Assembly: GCA_016721905.1 (NCBI GenBank)
Contig: JADKHH010000029.1
Coordinates: 1 to 64,000 of the forward strand
Source of the DNA: Candidatus Opimibacter skivensis
Lineage (GTDB): Bacteria > Bacteroidota > Bacteroidia > Chitinophagales > Saprospiraceae
Direction: 5' to 3'
DNA length: 64,000 nt
Each line of letters begins with the position of its first letter. The first letter of the stretch is position 1. The translations under genes were made by a program, and so were the position numbers. Positions 26,358 to 36,169 of this stretch are shown one piece after another. The notes below the pieces were generated by a model. It made no database searches. It had not been told where the DNA came from and saw only the letters and a list, made by a program, of their open reading frames with translations.

Positions 26358-27696
26358 ATGGGAGGAAAGACGATATCCGGGTTTTCGAAGCTATCCAAGA
26401 TGGGCAAGATCAAATGGCTTGTCGAAAACTTCTTTAAGGATCCCGAGACGGTCAAGCGCGAACTCGCCAGCTATCTGCTCGCTAATGAAGAGCAACAACG
26501 AATCCTCGATGGGTTTAGCGAAAATACAATCAGTAATTATCCGCTTCCTTTAGGGATAGCTCCAAATTTCCTGGTCAACGGTGTCACGTATTGTGTTCCG
26601 ATGGTGACAGAGGAAAGTTCTGTTGTGGCTGCTGCGGCAAGTGCTGCCAAAGTTTTGGTTAGATAAGGGCGGCATTCATGCCAAAGTCATCGGCACCCTG
26701 AAGACAGGGCAGGTACATTTTCTGTGGTATGGTGATCCGGCATTGATCGCATCACATACGGATGAACTTGCTGCACATCTGATTCGCGGATGTAAAGAGA
26801 TCACGCGCAATATGGAAGAGCGTGGGGGAGGTATCAGGAATATTTCATTGATCAATATGTGTGATCGTGAACCTGGATACTATCAGTTGCTTGTCGAAAC
26901 CGATACACGTGATTCGATGGGTGCTAATTTCATTAATTCGATTCTGGAATGTTGCGCACAAGCGATTCCAGCCTGGTTTGAAGATCACCTCCCGGATGAT
27001 GTTCCGGTACCGGAAGTGATCATGTCCATCTTATCCAATTACACGCCTGATTGTCGCGTACATGCCTGGGTCGAATGCCCCGTCACTGATCTCGGTGATT
27101 TTGAAGGTGGTCTGGGTCCTGAAGAATTTGCACGCAGGTTTTATACCGCAGTACGTATCGCACAGATAGATCCATACAGAGCTACTACACACAACAAAGG
27201 TATCTTCAATGGCATTGATGCTGTGGTCCTCGCTACCGCAAATGATTTTCGTGCTGTAGAGGCATGCGGCCATACCTGGGCAGCACGCAGTGGTAAGTAT
27301 AAAGGTTTGAGTAAATGTTCCGTCACCGATGGCATTTTTCGATTTGAACTGGAGATACCTCTGGCAGTCGGAACAGTAGGCGGATTGACGACACTGCATC
27401 CTTTAGCAAAGCGTTCTTTAGAAATGCTCGGCAACCCGGATGCATCCACCCTGATGCAGGTCATCGCAGCCACCGGCCTGATGCAAAATTTTTCTGCCAT
27501 CCGTTCACTCGTCACCACTGGGATTCAAAAAGGCCACATGCGTATGCATCTGCATAATATGTTGCTTCGTCTCGAAGCCACTGAAAGTGAAACTACCCAG
27601 GCCATCAAATATTTTGAAGACAAGACGGTTTCGTTTCCTGAATTGAGAAAATTTATCGATCAACTACGGTCAGCAGTGGGGGCTAAAAGCTTGTAG
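26358..27696 (+). CDS. Hydroxymethylglutaryl-CoA reductase, class II (one frameshift)
   Basis: The enzyme reduces HMG-CoA to mevalonate (or the reverse). The first 100 residues (ISGFSKLSKMGKIKWLVENF to MVTEESSVVAAAASAAK) carry the catalytic Glu in TEESSVVAAA. The frame then changes at about 26650 in GCCAAAGTTTTGG, and the rest (FWLDKGGIHAKVIGTLKTGQ onward) is open to 27696. The catalytic Lys and Asp are in HNKGIFNGIDAVVLATANDF, and a His lies in the C-terminal HMRMHLHNM segment. Restored length of about 445 residues is normal for class II. ATG 26358 follows a GTG that is also possible. With fni upstream, a biosynthetic role in isoprenoid supply is more likely than mevalonate degradation. Confidence 0.88.
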
Positions 27697-27739
27697 CTTT
27701 TAGTTATGTGAGTTGTGAGTTGTCAGTTGTGAGTATTTG

Positions 27740-27895
27740 TTTCTTTTGCGGGCCGCAAAAGAAATACTCGCTCGTTCAAGTCTTCAGACTTGAATGCAAT
27801 ATATGCTCGTCTCCCTCGGGTGTCGTAGCTTTTTTCGAGGACTACGCCCACCAACAGGTGGCCACGTCCTCTAAAAGCGAAGACAACTGACGAGC
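27740..27895. repeat. Hairpin array with a 73-nt structured insertion in one loop
   Basis: A 12-bp hairpin (TTTCTTTTGCGG arms) lies at 27740-27764 and TTCAAGTCTTCAGACTTGAA at 27775-27794. The usual GCTCGTCTCC/TGACGAGC hairpin follows, but its halves (27805-27814 and 27888-27895) are separated by 73 nt. The inserted segment folds on itself: GAGGAC with GTCCTC, CCACC with GGTGG around AACA, and GCTTTT with AAAAGC. Confidence 0.85.
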
Positions 27896-27921
27896 GTGAA
27901 AAGTATCAAGCGGGGTGGATA

Positions 27922-27952
27922 TTGACTTATTAGCAGTTTTTCCCTAATTTTG
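27922..27952 (+). promoter_or_regulatory. Promoter of the RelE-type toxin-antitoxin pair
   Basis: TTG at 27922-27924 and TAATTTTG at 27945-27952, with 20 bp between, match the Bacteroidota -33/-7 consensus. A 14-bp palindrome ATAAATTAATTTAT at 27961-27974 lies just downstream and may be the operator bound by the antitoxin. Confidence 0.65.
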
Positions 27953-27983
27953 AAAAGCAGATAAATTAATTTATCGCATTACA

Positions 27984-28202
27984 ATGTCAATCATGAAAGA
28001 AGTCACCATTTTTATTCCAGATGAAAGGGTTCATTTTATTCTTGAGCTTCTAAGCCAGTTGGGTGTGGAGGTCTCTCAGAAATATGACATCCCGGAGGAA
28101 CATATGAACCTTGTAAGAGATCGAATAGCTAAATCTGATCTTAACCCTGATCTGATAGAAGATTGGGACATCGCTAAAAAGAAACTCAAACTGGGTTCAT
28201 GA
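27984..28202 (+). CDS. Antitoxin of a RelE/ParE-type pair
   Basis: The 72-residue protein (MKEVTIFIPDERVHFILELL, then YDIPEEHMNLVRDRIAKSDL and IEDWDIAKKKLKL) has a short strand-helix start and an acidic-then-basic C-terminal helix, like small antitoxins encoded before RelE/ParE toxins. The in-frame Met at 27993 (MKEVTIF) is an alternative start. Its stop overlaps the toxin start (ATGA), and it has its own promoter and a palindromic operator candidate. Confidence 0.75.
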   Translation: MSIMKEVTIFIPDERVHFILELLSQLGVEVSQKYDIPEEHMNLVRDRIAKSDLNPDLIEDWDIAKKKLKLGS

Positions 28203-28498
28203 CCTTCGTTGTAAGGATTGATCCTCCAGCCCTTCAGGATATACAGGAAGCGATTGATTGGTACGAGCTTCAAAAAGAAGGGTTAGGAGAAAGGTTTTAC
28301 AATTATCTGGAAAAATCACTGAAACAACTTGAGCTCAACCCATATTTCCAGATAAGATATTCTGGCATCAGGTGTTTATCTCTTCTTACGTTTCCATTTA
28401 TGATTCATTATACAATTGATCAAACCAATTCAATTGTAATCGTCAGAGCTGTATTGAATACGTCAATGAATCCTGCAAAATGGAAGGACAGAGGTTGA
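28199..28498 (+). CDS. RelE/ParE family toxin
   Basis: The 99-residue product has the family fold marks: FVVRIDPPALQDIQEAIDWY at the N-terminus, GLGERFYNYLEKSLKQLELN as the helical hairpin, then IRYSGIRCLSLLTFPFMIHY and IVIVRAVLNTSMNPAKW as the terminal strands. Such toxins cut mRNA on the ribosome (RelE) or poison gyrase (ParE); which applies cannot be told here. The gene overlaps its antitoxin by 4 bp, and 59 bp separate it from mnmG. Confidence 0.85.
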   Translation: MTFVVRIDPPALQDIQEAIDWYELQKEGLGERFYNYLEKSLKQLELNPYFQIRYSGIRCLSLLTFPFMIHYTIDQTNSIVIVRAVLNTSMNPAKWKDRG

Positions 28499-28557
28499 GT
28501 GCTCACTGCCCTTCGCCTTCGCCTCAGCCTTCGCCTTAACTCCTTATCTTCGCCCCC

Positions 28558-30423
28558 ATGTTCCCAAATTATGATGTCATCGTAGTAGGCGCCGGCCACG
28601 CCGGATGTGAGGCTGCAGTCGCTGCGGCCAACATGGGCAGCCGCGTGTTGCTGGCCACGATGAACATGAACACCATCGCCCAGATGAGCTGTAATCCGGC
28701 GATGGGCGGTGTAGCTAAAGGTCAGATTGTCAGAGAGATAGATGCATTGGGAGGATATAGCGGAATCGTGACTGATCATACCATGATCCAGTTCAGGATG
28801 CTCAACAGGTCCAAAGGGCCAGCCATGTGGAGTCCCCGTGCGCAGAGTGATCGCCTTCGTTTTGCAGAAAAATGGAGGCTGATGCTGGAAGCTAATCCAC
28901 TCGTGGATTTCTGGCAGGAGATGGTCACCGGACTGGTTGTTAAAGACGGAAGGGTGGTAGGCGTGCGAACTGGCTTCGGTCTTGATATTCCTGGTAAGTC
29001 AGTCGTGTTGACCAACGGAACTTTCCTCAATGGGGTGATCCACATCGGCGAAAAACAATTTGGCGGAGGACGTGCGGGAGAGAAAGCAGCAACCGGTATC
29101 ACCGAGCAACTCATCACGTTAGGCTTCGAAGCCGGACGCATGAAAACAGGTACACCTCCGAGGGTGGATGGTCGTTCACTCGATTATAACCGGATGGAAT
29201 TGCAACCGGGTGATGAACCTGCGGGAAGATTTTCATACACAGAGACACCGCCCTTGCTGAAGCAAAGGCCTTGTCATATCACCTATACCTCTGAAGCGGT
29301 ACATGATGCATTGCGCACGGGATTTGATCGTTCGCCGATGTTCAATGGACGGATCAAAGGAATTGGGCCTCGCTATTGTCCTTCAATCGAAGATAAAATC
29401 GATCGCTTCGCAGACAAGGAAAGGCATCAGCTTTTTGTGGAGCCGGAAGGTTGGGATACGGTAGAAGTGTATGTCAATGGATTCTCTTCTTCACTACCGG
29501 AGGATGTGCAGTATGAAGCGTTGCGCAAGGTTGAAGGTTTTGAAAATTGCAAGATGTTCCGCCCGGGATATGCGATCGAATATGATTATTTCCCACCGAC
29601 ACAATTATCACCAACATTAGAGACAAGGCTGGTAAAGAATTTATTCTTTGCCGGTCAGATCAATGGCACGACAGGCTATGAAGAAGCGGCTTCACAAGGT
29701 TTGATGGCAGGACTCAATGCACACCTTTCAGTCAAGGAAGAAGCACCGTTTATCCTCAAACGATCAGAAGCTTATATCGGTGTGTTGATTGATGACCTCA
29801 TCAACAAAGGCACACTGGAACCATACCGCATGTTTACCTCCAGGGCCGAACATCGCATTCTACTACGTCAGGACAATGCAGATATCAGACTCACCCCGCT
29901 TGCGCAAGCCATCGGAATGCAAGGGCTAGAGGAGCGAATGGAAAGAGTGGAACAAAAAAACGCGGGTATCAAAAAAATCGAGCAGATGTTGTCAGCCGTC
30001 AATGCTGATCCTGAGCAAATCAATCCGTTCCTTGAATCTATCGGCAGCTCACCTGTAGTGCAAAAAACAAAATTAGCACTGCTTCTCAGCAGACCTCATA
30101 TTGGTATTGAAGATATCACCCCATACCTGCCACAGCTTGTGGAAGGCCTCGCTGATTTTGATGAAGAAACCATCAGCCTCGCCGAAGTCAATATCAAATA
30201 CCGCGGCTACATCGAGCGCGAACAAGAGATGGTTGATAAAATGAACCGCCTCGAAGAACTGGCGTTGCATGAGTCACTTGATTATTCAAAAATCAATTCT
30301 CTAAGCATTGAATCAAGAGAAAAACTCACAAGGCTTAGACCTCGTACGCTAGGACAAGCGAGTCGTATCAGTGGTGTGTCACCATCGGATATATCGGTGT
30401 TGCTGGTGCATATGGGAAGGTGA
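28558..30423 (+). CDS. mnmG: tRNA uridine-5-carboxymethylaminomethyl modification enzyme MnmG (GidA)
   Basis: MnmG with MnmE modifies the wobble uridine of several tRNAs, using FAD, NADH, glycine and methylene-THF. The 621-residue protein has the FAD-binding motif VIVVGAGHAGCEAAVAAANM, the signatures GGVAKGQIVREIDALGG and GIGPRYCPSIEDK, LFFAGQINGTTGYEEAASQG, and the C-terminal helical domain that binds MnmE/tRNA. It is full length and in one frame. The gene starts after a TATCTTCG box and a CCTTCGCCTC word repeat. Confidence 0.96.
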   Translation: MFPNYDVIVVGAGHAGCEAAVAAANMGSRVLLATMNMNTIAQMSCNPAMGGVAKGQIVREIDALGGYSGIVTDHTMIQFRMLNRSKGPAMWSPRAQSDRLRFAEKWRLMLEANPLVDFWQEMVTGLVVKDGRVVGVRTGFGLDIPGKSVVLTNGTFLNGVIHIGEKQFGGGRAGEKAATGITEQLITLGFEAGRMKTGTPPRVDGRSLDYNRMELQPGDEPAGRFSYTETPPLLKQRPCHITYTSEAVHDALRTGFDRSPMFNGRIKGIGPRYCPSIEDKIDRFADKERHQLFVEPEGWDTVEVYVNGFSSSLPEDVQYEALRKVEGFENCKMFRPGYAIEYDYFPPTQLSPTLETRLVKNLFFAGQINGTTGYEEAASQGLMAGLNAHLSVKEEAPFILKRSEAYIGVLIDDLINKGTLEPYRMFTSRAEHRILLRQDNADIRLTPLAQAIGMQGLEERMERVEQKNAGIKKIEQMLSAVNADPEQINPFLESIGSSPVVQKTKLALLLSRPHIGIEDITPYLPQLVEGLADFDEETISLAEVNIKYRGYIEREQEMVDKMNRLEELALHESLDYSKINSLSIESREKLTRLRPRTLGQASRISGVSPSDISVLLVHMGR

Positions 30424-30599
30424 TTTTTTCTTTTGATTCCAGATGCCAGACTCGCAGATGCCAGACGCACTATTGAAAAGGATGCCAGATTCCAGACTCG
30501 CAGATGCCAGACGTATTATTTAGTAGTTAAAATCATAAGCAGACAAAGTCTGATTCAAATGCGTCACGAGTCTTGTGTCTGCGATTCTGGCATCTGGCA
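30424..30599. repeat. ATGCCAGACTCGCAGATGCCAGA word repeat
   Basis: The spacer between convergent mnmG and the acyl-CoA ligase consists of degenerate copies of CAGACTCGCAGATGCCAG and, on the other strand, of the same words (GTGTCTGCGATTCTGGCATC). The same words appear at 19845-19955. Confidence 0.65.
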
Positions 30600-32291
30600 T
30601 CATGCATATATCTCCTCAATCTCCTTCGCATACATCTCCTCAATCACCTTACGTCGTGGCTTATATGTCGCCGTCAGCAAACCATTCTCCGGACTCCAGG
30701 TATCTGCGAGGAGGATAAACTTTTCGATGCGCTCATGGCTGTGGAGCCCGAGATGATCCAGGAGATCACGGTATATCTGGATGACCATCGTGTTGTGGAT
30801 CATATATTCCGGTGCGGTCCAGTGGATATTTTTTTCTGCACATATTTTTTGTAACCCATCAAAGTGAGGTATGATCAACGCGATGGTATAGGGTCTTTTG
30901 AAACCTATGATCATCGCTTCATGTATCAGCGGATGATGGTTTAGGTGTGATTCGATCTGCGCAGGGGCGATAAATTTACCGGAGGCATGTTTGTAAATAT
31001 TCGATTTGCGATCTGTGATGACAAGGAAGTCTTCTTTTTCCCAACGGCCGATATCACCGGTGTGAAGCCAACCATCTTTAATAGACAGGGCAGTAGCTTC
31101 TGCATCCTTATAATATCCGAGCATCACATTAGGCCCTTTGACCAGGACTTCGCCATCTTCCGCAATTTTCACCTGAACTCCTGGAATGGGCAGCCCTACC
31201 GTGCCGCGTTGATATCCACCGGGTTCAAATCGATTGATAGCAATGACAGGGGAAGCTTCTGTAAGGCCATAACCTTGCCTGATCTTAATACCACTCCGGT
31301 GATAGAGCCTTTCTACTTTTGGGTCGAGATAAGCTGCACCTGAAACGATGCCCTTGAGTTTACCACCCATGGATCTTTTCCATCGCTTGATGATCCATTC
31401 ATGTGCGATGAGACTGCCGAGATGTGATAAGATACCTCTCTCCGTTTTTTCCCACGAACGATAAGCCCAACGCGTAAACCAGGATGTTTCTTCAATCCGA
31501 TCTTCGAGAATAGACGCAAATCGCTCCAGGATCAAAGGTACGCTGGTGAAATATTCAGGGCGTATGTCTTTCAATGCAAAAAGTGCATTCCGATAAGATT
31601 CTAAAAAATAAACATTGGCACCACATGCGATGTAGACATAACAAACGATGCGCTCGAAGATGTGACTCAGTGGTAAAAAACTCATCACCCTGGTGCCGGG
31701 AGTGAATGGCACGATCGATAATACCGACATGACGTTAGAGACTACATTATGATGTGACAGGCACACCGCTCTCGGCTCACCGGAAGAACCAGAAGTATGC
31801 ACGATGGTTGCGATATCACCGGGATTCATTTCTTCGCGTATGGCTTGCAGTCTCAGCCTGTCTTCTTCGCAGATAGTATCATTCAAAGCAGTCAGTTCAT
31901 CCAATAAAATTTTATCCACACCAGATATTTCTGACAAATCAACAGCAGCAGTGTAAATGATGACGACAGGTTCGATCCGATGAAGGATAATATCCAGCTC
32001 TGCTTTCTTCACCGGATGATGCAGTGGACACGAGATCGCCCCGGCAGCCATGATCGCCATATCTGTAGCGAGCCATTTGATGCTATATCTGTCAGTCAGC
32101 AGGATGACCCGGTCTCCCTTTTTTACGCCTCGTTTCAATAATTGTGTTGCGATCACTTCTACCTGCGTCACAAATTGTGCTGAAGAAATCTCTTCCTTGA
32201 TACCCTGACGCCACATAGCTCCTGCCACCCTTTGCGGGGTGCGGTCGGCCTGGTAGGCGGGGAGGTCAAAGAGAAATGTGAATGAATTCAT
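30600..32291 (-). CDS. Long-chain acyl-CoA synthetase (AMP-forming)
   Basis: The 563-residue enzyme belongs to the ANL superfamily and activates a fatty acid as acyl-AMP and then acyl-CoA. The ATP-binding P-loop is IVHTSGSSGEPRAVCLSHHN (about residue 165), followed by FLPLSHIFER, the A5 motif RQGYGLTEASPVI, GWLHTGDIGRWEKEDFLVIT and DRKSNIYKHASGKFIAP. It matches bacterial FadD15/AAE15-type synthetases. It is a single gene convergent with mnmG. The substrate may be a long-chain fatty acid for lipid remodelling. Confidence 0.88.
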   Translation of the reverse strand: MNSFTFLFDLPAYQADRTPQRVAGAMWRQGIKEEISSAQFVTQVEVIATQLLKRGVKKGDRVILLTDRYSIKWLATDMAIMAAGAISCPLHHPVKKAELDIILHRIEPVVIIYTAAVDLSEISGVDKILLDELTALNDTICEEDRLRLQAIREEMNPGDIATIVHTSGSSGEPRAVCLSHHNVVSNVMSVLSIVPFTPGTRVMSFLPLSHIFERIVCYVYIACGANVYFLESYRNALFALKDIRPEYFTSVPLILERFASILEDRIEETSWFTRWAYRSWEKTERGILSHLGSLIAHEWIIKRWKRSMGGKLKGIVSGAAYLDPKVERLYHRSGIKIRQGYGLTEASPVIAINRFEPGGYQRGTVGLPIPGVQVKIAEDGEVLVKGPNVMLGYYKDAEATALSIKDGWLHTGDIGRWEKEDFLVITDRKSNIYKHASGKFIAPAQIESHLNHHPLIHEAMIIGFKRPYTIALIIPHFDGLQKICAEKNIHWTAPEYMIHNTMVIQIYRDLLDHLGLHSHERIEKFILLADTWSPENGLLTATYKPRRKVIEEMYAKEIEEIYA

Positions 32292-32366
32292 GAAGGAAGT
32301 TAGCAGTTAGCAGTTAGAAGTCAGTAATGGTTTGTGAAGATAACTCACCAATAAGTACCTTGCCCT

Positions 32367-32430
32367 AACATCTGTTTTTTTAATTTTAAAAAACAGATGT
32401 TGTCTGTAGACTCTGGCTGCAGACGGTGTA
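32367..32430. repeat. Two-hairpin unit, CATCTG/GTCTGCAG type
   Basis: Read on the minus strand this is GTCTGCAG with loop CCAGAGT and CTACAGAC, directly followed by a hairpin with CATCTGTTTTTT arms. It matches the unit at 19760-19806 and, with different stem bases, 55207-55260. Confidence 0.75.
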
Positions 32431-32545
32431 ATCAGATAAAATCTTCACCGTGCAAAAATCATTTCTGTCAGCCTCCTGGCTGCATGCAACAAACTTGCTC
32501 AAATACTATCACACTTCCTTTACGCTAACTTCTCACTGCTAACTT

Positions 32546-34099
32546 TCAACGCAACTCTTCCTCAATCAACAACACCTCCGGATCCTCGAGAATGTAATCC
32601 AGCAATTCGTGTGTAGGCGTATTTTTAAAAGCAGCAAAACGATATCCGGCTTGTTGTAATGAATCCAGGACTCGTTCCTCGGGAAAAGAAAGGAAAGCAT
32701 TGCCACCGCGGAAGAACATAAGTTCCAGGTTTTCGTGTGGCGGACAATTGATGATCACATAGTCCTTGATGATATCATCACTCAATTCCTTGTATACTTT
32801 GGTGTGTTGTAATTTGAGATTGCGGAATTCATGGGTCTTATCGCGATGCTTGATCATCTCATTAGGCTGTAGGCAGATAAAAGCTGCTATGATAGCGACC
32901 ACGGGTATCCATTTGGAAGGGTTAGTATTTTTCGTCACCATCGCTTCACTTTTTCGAGTGACTGTAGTGATGCCATAGGCCATCATGATCAATATCAATC
33001 CGGATACAGGAAAGACAAATGCGGGCATCTTGGTGGCCACGTAGGAGAAGAACCCAAAGAGCACCCCGATCATGGCCAGGAAAATGACGGTGTATTTCTG
33101 ATCAGTCTTTTTTGAAAGTAATAAAGCAATCAAGCCAATCACCAGCATGACCACCAGGGGCCAGGTGTATACCCACGGTAGCATTTTGAAATGAAAATAC
33201 CAGGGACCCTCATGACCCAGGTCTTTCACGATATGCATCTTATTGTAAGCGTATGCTGCTGCACTTTCCAGAGGGAAGGCTTTCATGATGTACAATTGCC
33301 AGGGTCCGAATACCAAAAGCGAAACAAGGAAGGCCATGAAAATATGCAGGTAATATTTGAGCGACGACCGGTTTTCACTCGAAATCAGTACATACAGCCC
33401 CCATCCTCCAAAGACAAGAAAAGCAGTAAGCCATTTGACAAGCACAGCGCACCCGATAAAAACCCCGGTAATAATGCCCCATGGCCAAAGTTTCATAGAC
33501 TCGAAATATCGGGTCAAAGCCCAAATAGCCGCGGTGACATAAAAGTAAAAAGTGAAATCATTATGATCGAGACTCATCCATCCGGAAGTCATCTCCAATC
33601 CATACCACGAAGTCGTCACGAGCAATGCAGCCAGATAAGAGGATTCTTCATCCTTTGTCCATCGTTGTGCTATCTCGCGAATCATCCAGATGGCGATGGT
33701 GCCCATGATCACGGAAGGCAGTCTGATCGCAAAGGTGCTCACACCGAAGATCTTCATCGAAAGAGCCATCTGCCACAAAAACAGGGGTTGTTTGTGTACC
33801 CAGATATGACAGTTCCACCAATCCCCATAGTGATAGGGGAAAAGTGGATTCTTGATCAGCATAGGTTTAAAAGGATCTTCCATCATGCTCTTAGCCACGA
33901 GGGCATGGAACCGCTCATCCCAGTTTTGGAGATATGGATCGATAACCGCCATCAGCAGGCGAAGCAACAAAGCGCTGAAGAGCAGCAAGTAAAAGGCTTC
34001 CTTTCGGTATGGGGTCTTGTAAAACAAGTAAACGCTGGCTATCGCCGGCAGGGAGGCGAGTAATAAACCAAGCGTAGTCTCGTTTTGGAAAAAGATCAT
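32546..34099 (-). CDS. GT39/ArnT-like membrane glycosyltransferase
   Basis: The 517-residue protein has about 11-12 transmembrane helices. The first periplasmic loop carries LQNWDERFHALVAKSM, whose Asp-Glu is the acidic motif used by polyprenyl-phosphate-sugar glycosyltransferases of families GT39/GT83. The loop also has KPMLIKNPLFPYHYGDWWNC and HKQPLFLWQMAL, typical of PMT/ArnT-like enzymes. The C-terminal soluble tail (PPHENLELMFFRGGNAF) resembles the usual periplasmic domain. It probably adds a sugar to lipid A, a glycan or a protein. It is divergent from the flippase gene by 54 bp, suggesting a shared polysaccharide pathway. Confidence 0.82.
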   Translation of the reverse strand: MIFFQNETTLGLLLASLPAIASVYLFYKTPYRKEAFYLLLFSALLLRLLMAVIDPYLQNWDERFHALVAKSMMEDPFKPMLIKNPLFPYHYGDWWNCHIWVHKQPLFLWQMALSMKIFGVSTFAIRLPSVIMGTIAIWMIREIAQRWTKDEESSYLAALLVTTSWYGLEMTSGWMSLDHNDFTFYFYVTAAIWALTRYFESMKLWPWGIITGVFIGCAVLVKWLTAFLVFGGWGLYVLISSENRSSLKYYLHIFMAFLVSLLVFGPWQLYIMKAFPLESAAAYAYNKMHIVKDLGHEGPWYFHFKMLPWVYTWPLVVMLVIGLIALLLSKKTDQKYTVIFLAMIGVLFGFFSYVATKMPAFVFPVSGLILIMMAYGITTVTRKSEAMVTKNTNPSKWIPVVAIIAAFICLQPNEMIKHRDKTHEFRNLKLQHTKVYKELSDDIIKDYVIINCPPHENLELMFFRGGNAFLSFPEERVLDSLQQAGYRFAAFKNTPTHELLDYILEDPEVLLIEEELR

Positions 34100-34153
34100 T
34101 TCGGTTGCAAAATAATCGTTTGCGTATAGATATCTATTTTCACACCCACAAAT

Positions 34154-35630
34154 ATGTCCCTACTCCGCAAACTCGCCGGCGAGACCGCCATCTACGGATT
34201 CAGCTATATCCTCAGCCGGGTGTTGTATTACGTTGTTTTCACCTCCTACCTCACCCGGGTAGTCAGCAAGAGTGAGTTTGGAATCTATAGAGATCTTTAT
34301 TTCTATGTGGCCGTGATCCTGGTATTACTGACCTTTCGGATGGAGACTACCTATTTCAGGTATGCTAAGGAAGACAGGCCTGCAGTCACAGCCATGTCAA
34401 TGACCTTTCTGACTTTTTTTGCAGGGCTTTTTTTCCTGCTGCTCCTGATATTCAGAAATGAGGTTGCCATATGGATGGAATATCCGAATATGACCACACA
34501 TATCCTCATGCTTGGAGGCGTATTGTTTTTGATACGATGATTGCGGTTCCATTTGCCAATCTCAGGCAACAAAACAGACCCATCCGGTTTCTGTTATTGA
34601 AGCTTGGATCCATCTTCCTCAATATTGCCCTCGTGTTATTTTTTGTTGAACTGCTACCCTGGTTATCAAAAAAAAGTAATTGGGTGGCTCAATGGTTTAC
34701 GAAAGATGACATTATATTTTATGTCATCCTCAGCAATCTCCTCTCTAGTGCGATCACCTTTGCGCTGTTGTTACCGTTGATGCGCCACCAGCCATTACGA
34801 TGGGATTGGGGATTTCTCAAGAAAATGCTCGGGTATTCCTGGCCGCTGGTGATCGTGGGTTTCGCCGGAGTGATCAATCAGTATTCTTCAATTGCTTTTC
34901 AGAAATATTTACTTCCGGGAGATACGATAAGTAACCTGTCACATGGAGGTATTTACTGCCGCCGCGTCTCCTGGCGATCCTACTTAGTTTATTTACTACT
35001 GCATTTAATTATGCTGCTGAACCCTTCTTCTTTTCACACAAGGACAAGGAAGATGCACGACCCGTATATGCTGACGTTGCGCTGGCGTTTACCATCATTG
35101 GTTCATTGATGATGCTGATGATCCTCGCGTACATTGATTTGTTCCAATTATTGCTTGGCAAGGATTTCAGACAAGGCCTTGAAGTCGTTCCCATCCTGCT
35201 GGTATCCTTTTTATTGCTGGGGATTTATTACAATGTATCCGTCTGGTACAAACTCGCAGACAAGACCATCTTTGGCGCGTGGATCGCCGGAATTGGAACA
35301 GCTATCACGATTGGATTGAGTTTTGTGCTCATTCCTGCTATGGGAGTTATTGGTTCTGCCTGGACTGCATTGGCCTGTTATATTTTTATGGTCGTCACAG
35401 CTTATCTCCTTGGACAGAAATATTATCCTATTCCTTACAAAGTCGGACGGATGGCCGGATGGATCGCGGGAGCTATGGTGCTGTATTTTCTTATGGAATG
35501 GCTGCGCGGGTTTTATGACGAACAGTTAGTGGTGATCCTCGGTGTCAATTCTATACTTGTGTGTTTATATGTTTATCTGCTCTATCGAATGGAAGGGCAT
35601 CTGCTGAGAAATGCCTTGAGAAAAAAATGA
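34154..35630 (+). CDS. Wzx-like oligosaccharide flippase (two frameshifts)
   Basis: Three consecutive pieces in different frames make one polytopic protein of about 490 residues. The first (MSLLRKLAGETAIYGFSYIL, LTRVVSKSEFGIYRDLYFYV) is the N-terminal helix pair and loop of MOP-superfamily flippases. It shifts near 34535 into FANLRQQNRPIRFLLLKLGS and GYSWPLVIVGFAGVINQYSS. It shifts again near 34955 into RLLAILLSLFTTAFNYAAEP, whose Glu-Pro motif is typical, and then continues to 35630. These proteins move lipid-linked oligosaccharides across the inner membrane. The adjacent divergent glycosyltransferase supports a polysaccharide role. Confidence 0.82.
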
Positions 35631-35640
35631 ACATGCTGTA

Positions 35641-35669
35641 TAAAAAAAGGAGTGCGATGAACGCACTCC
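35641..35669 (-). terminator. Terminator between convergent flippase and secreted-protein genes
   Basis: Read on the minus strand, GGAGTGCG pairs with CGCACTCC over the loop TTCAT and is followed by a run of seven Ts. It lies downstream of the minus-strand gene at 35708-36169 and could stop transcription from both sides. Confidence 0.85.
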
Positions 35670-35707
35670 ATAGATTTGTATAAGCTCTTTACACTCACAA
35701 ATCACAA

Positions 35708-36169
35708 TTATTTCTGTGCCACGTCGTCATTGAATGAGCTGTCCGGGAAAATGCAAATTCCGGCACCAACAATCTTTCCGCTCATTCCTGCTTGTGCAGT
35801 CCCTGTGATTTCTGCATTGAGCTTCCCCTCATTCACGATCAGGCCAAGCACCGTGAGGACCTCAAGTCTACCGGATTGTCCCAGTATGGAGAGGGAGGCA
35901 CCTGATTCAAGTTTCAGTCTCGCACCTCCGGCGATCATTAAAGCATCGATATCCGGCACGTCAGAAATGATCACCGGATAGTATTGACGGTCTGATGGGA
36001 TAATGACCTGGGCATTTTCGTCGGGTACACGACCCTCACGCCAGTTGTATGGGGTGTTCCAGTCGCTAGGTTTGCCCGGAGTGCCGCCAATCCAGGTAGC
36101 TGTGGTTTGCGCGCTGATAGTGGTAAGAGTCAGAAAGAAGGAGGAGAGGCAAAGGATCATCGTTTTCAT
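35708..36169 (-). CDS. Small secreted beta-helix-like protein
   Basis: The start is placed at Met 36169 (MKTMILCLSSFFLTLTTISA), which begins a good signal peptide; the 18 codons upstream do not look coding. The 153-residue product has TATWIGGTPGKPSDWNTPYN and WREGRVPDENAQVIIPSDRQ, the W-x-G...DWN...NW...VP...VIIP block that opens many Bacteroidota T9SS-exported adhesion-like proteins, followed by short repetitive strands (DALMIAGGARLKLESGASLS). No C-terminal sorting domain is seen, so this small version may stay in the periplasm. It has its own terminator. Confidence 0.72.
   Translation of the reverse strand: MKTMILCLSSFFLTLTTISAQTTATWIGGTPGKPSDWNTPYNWREGRVPDENAQVIIPSDRQYYPVIISDVPDIDALMIAGGARLKLESGASLSILGQSGRLEVLTVLGLIVNEGKLNAEITGTAQAGMSGKIVGAGICIFPDSSFNDDVAQK

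Noticed and set aside
28420..28779. 119-codon minus-strand frame opposite the toxin and mnmG start
   Set aside because: It is the antisense shadow of two well-supported genes.
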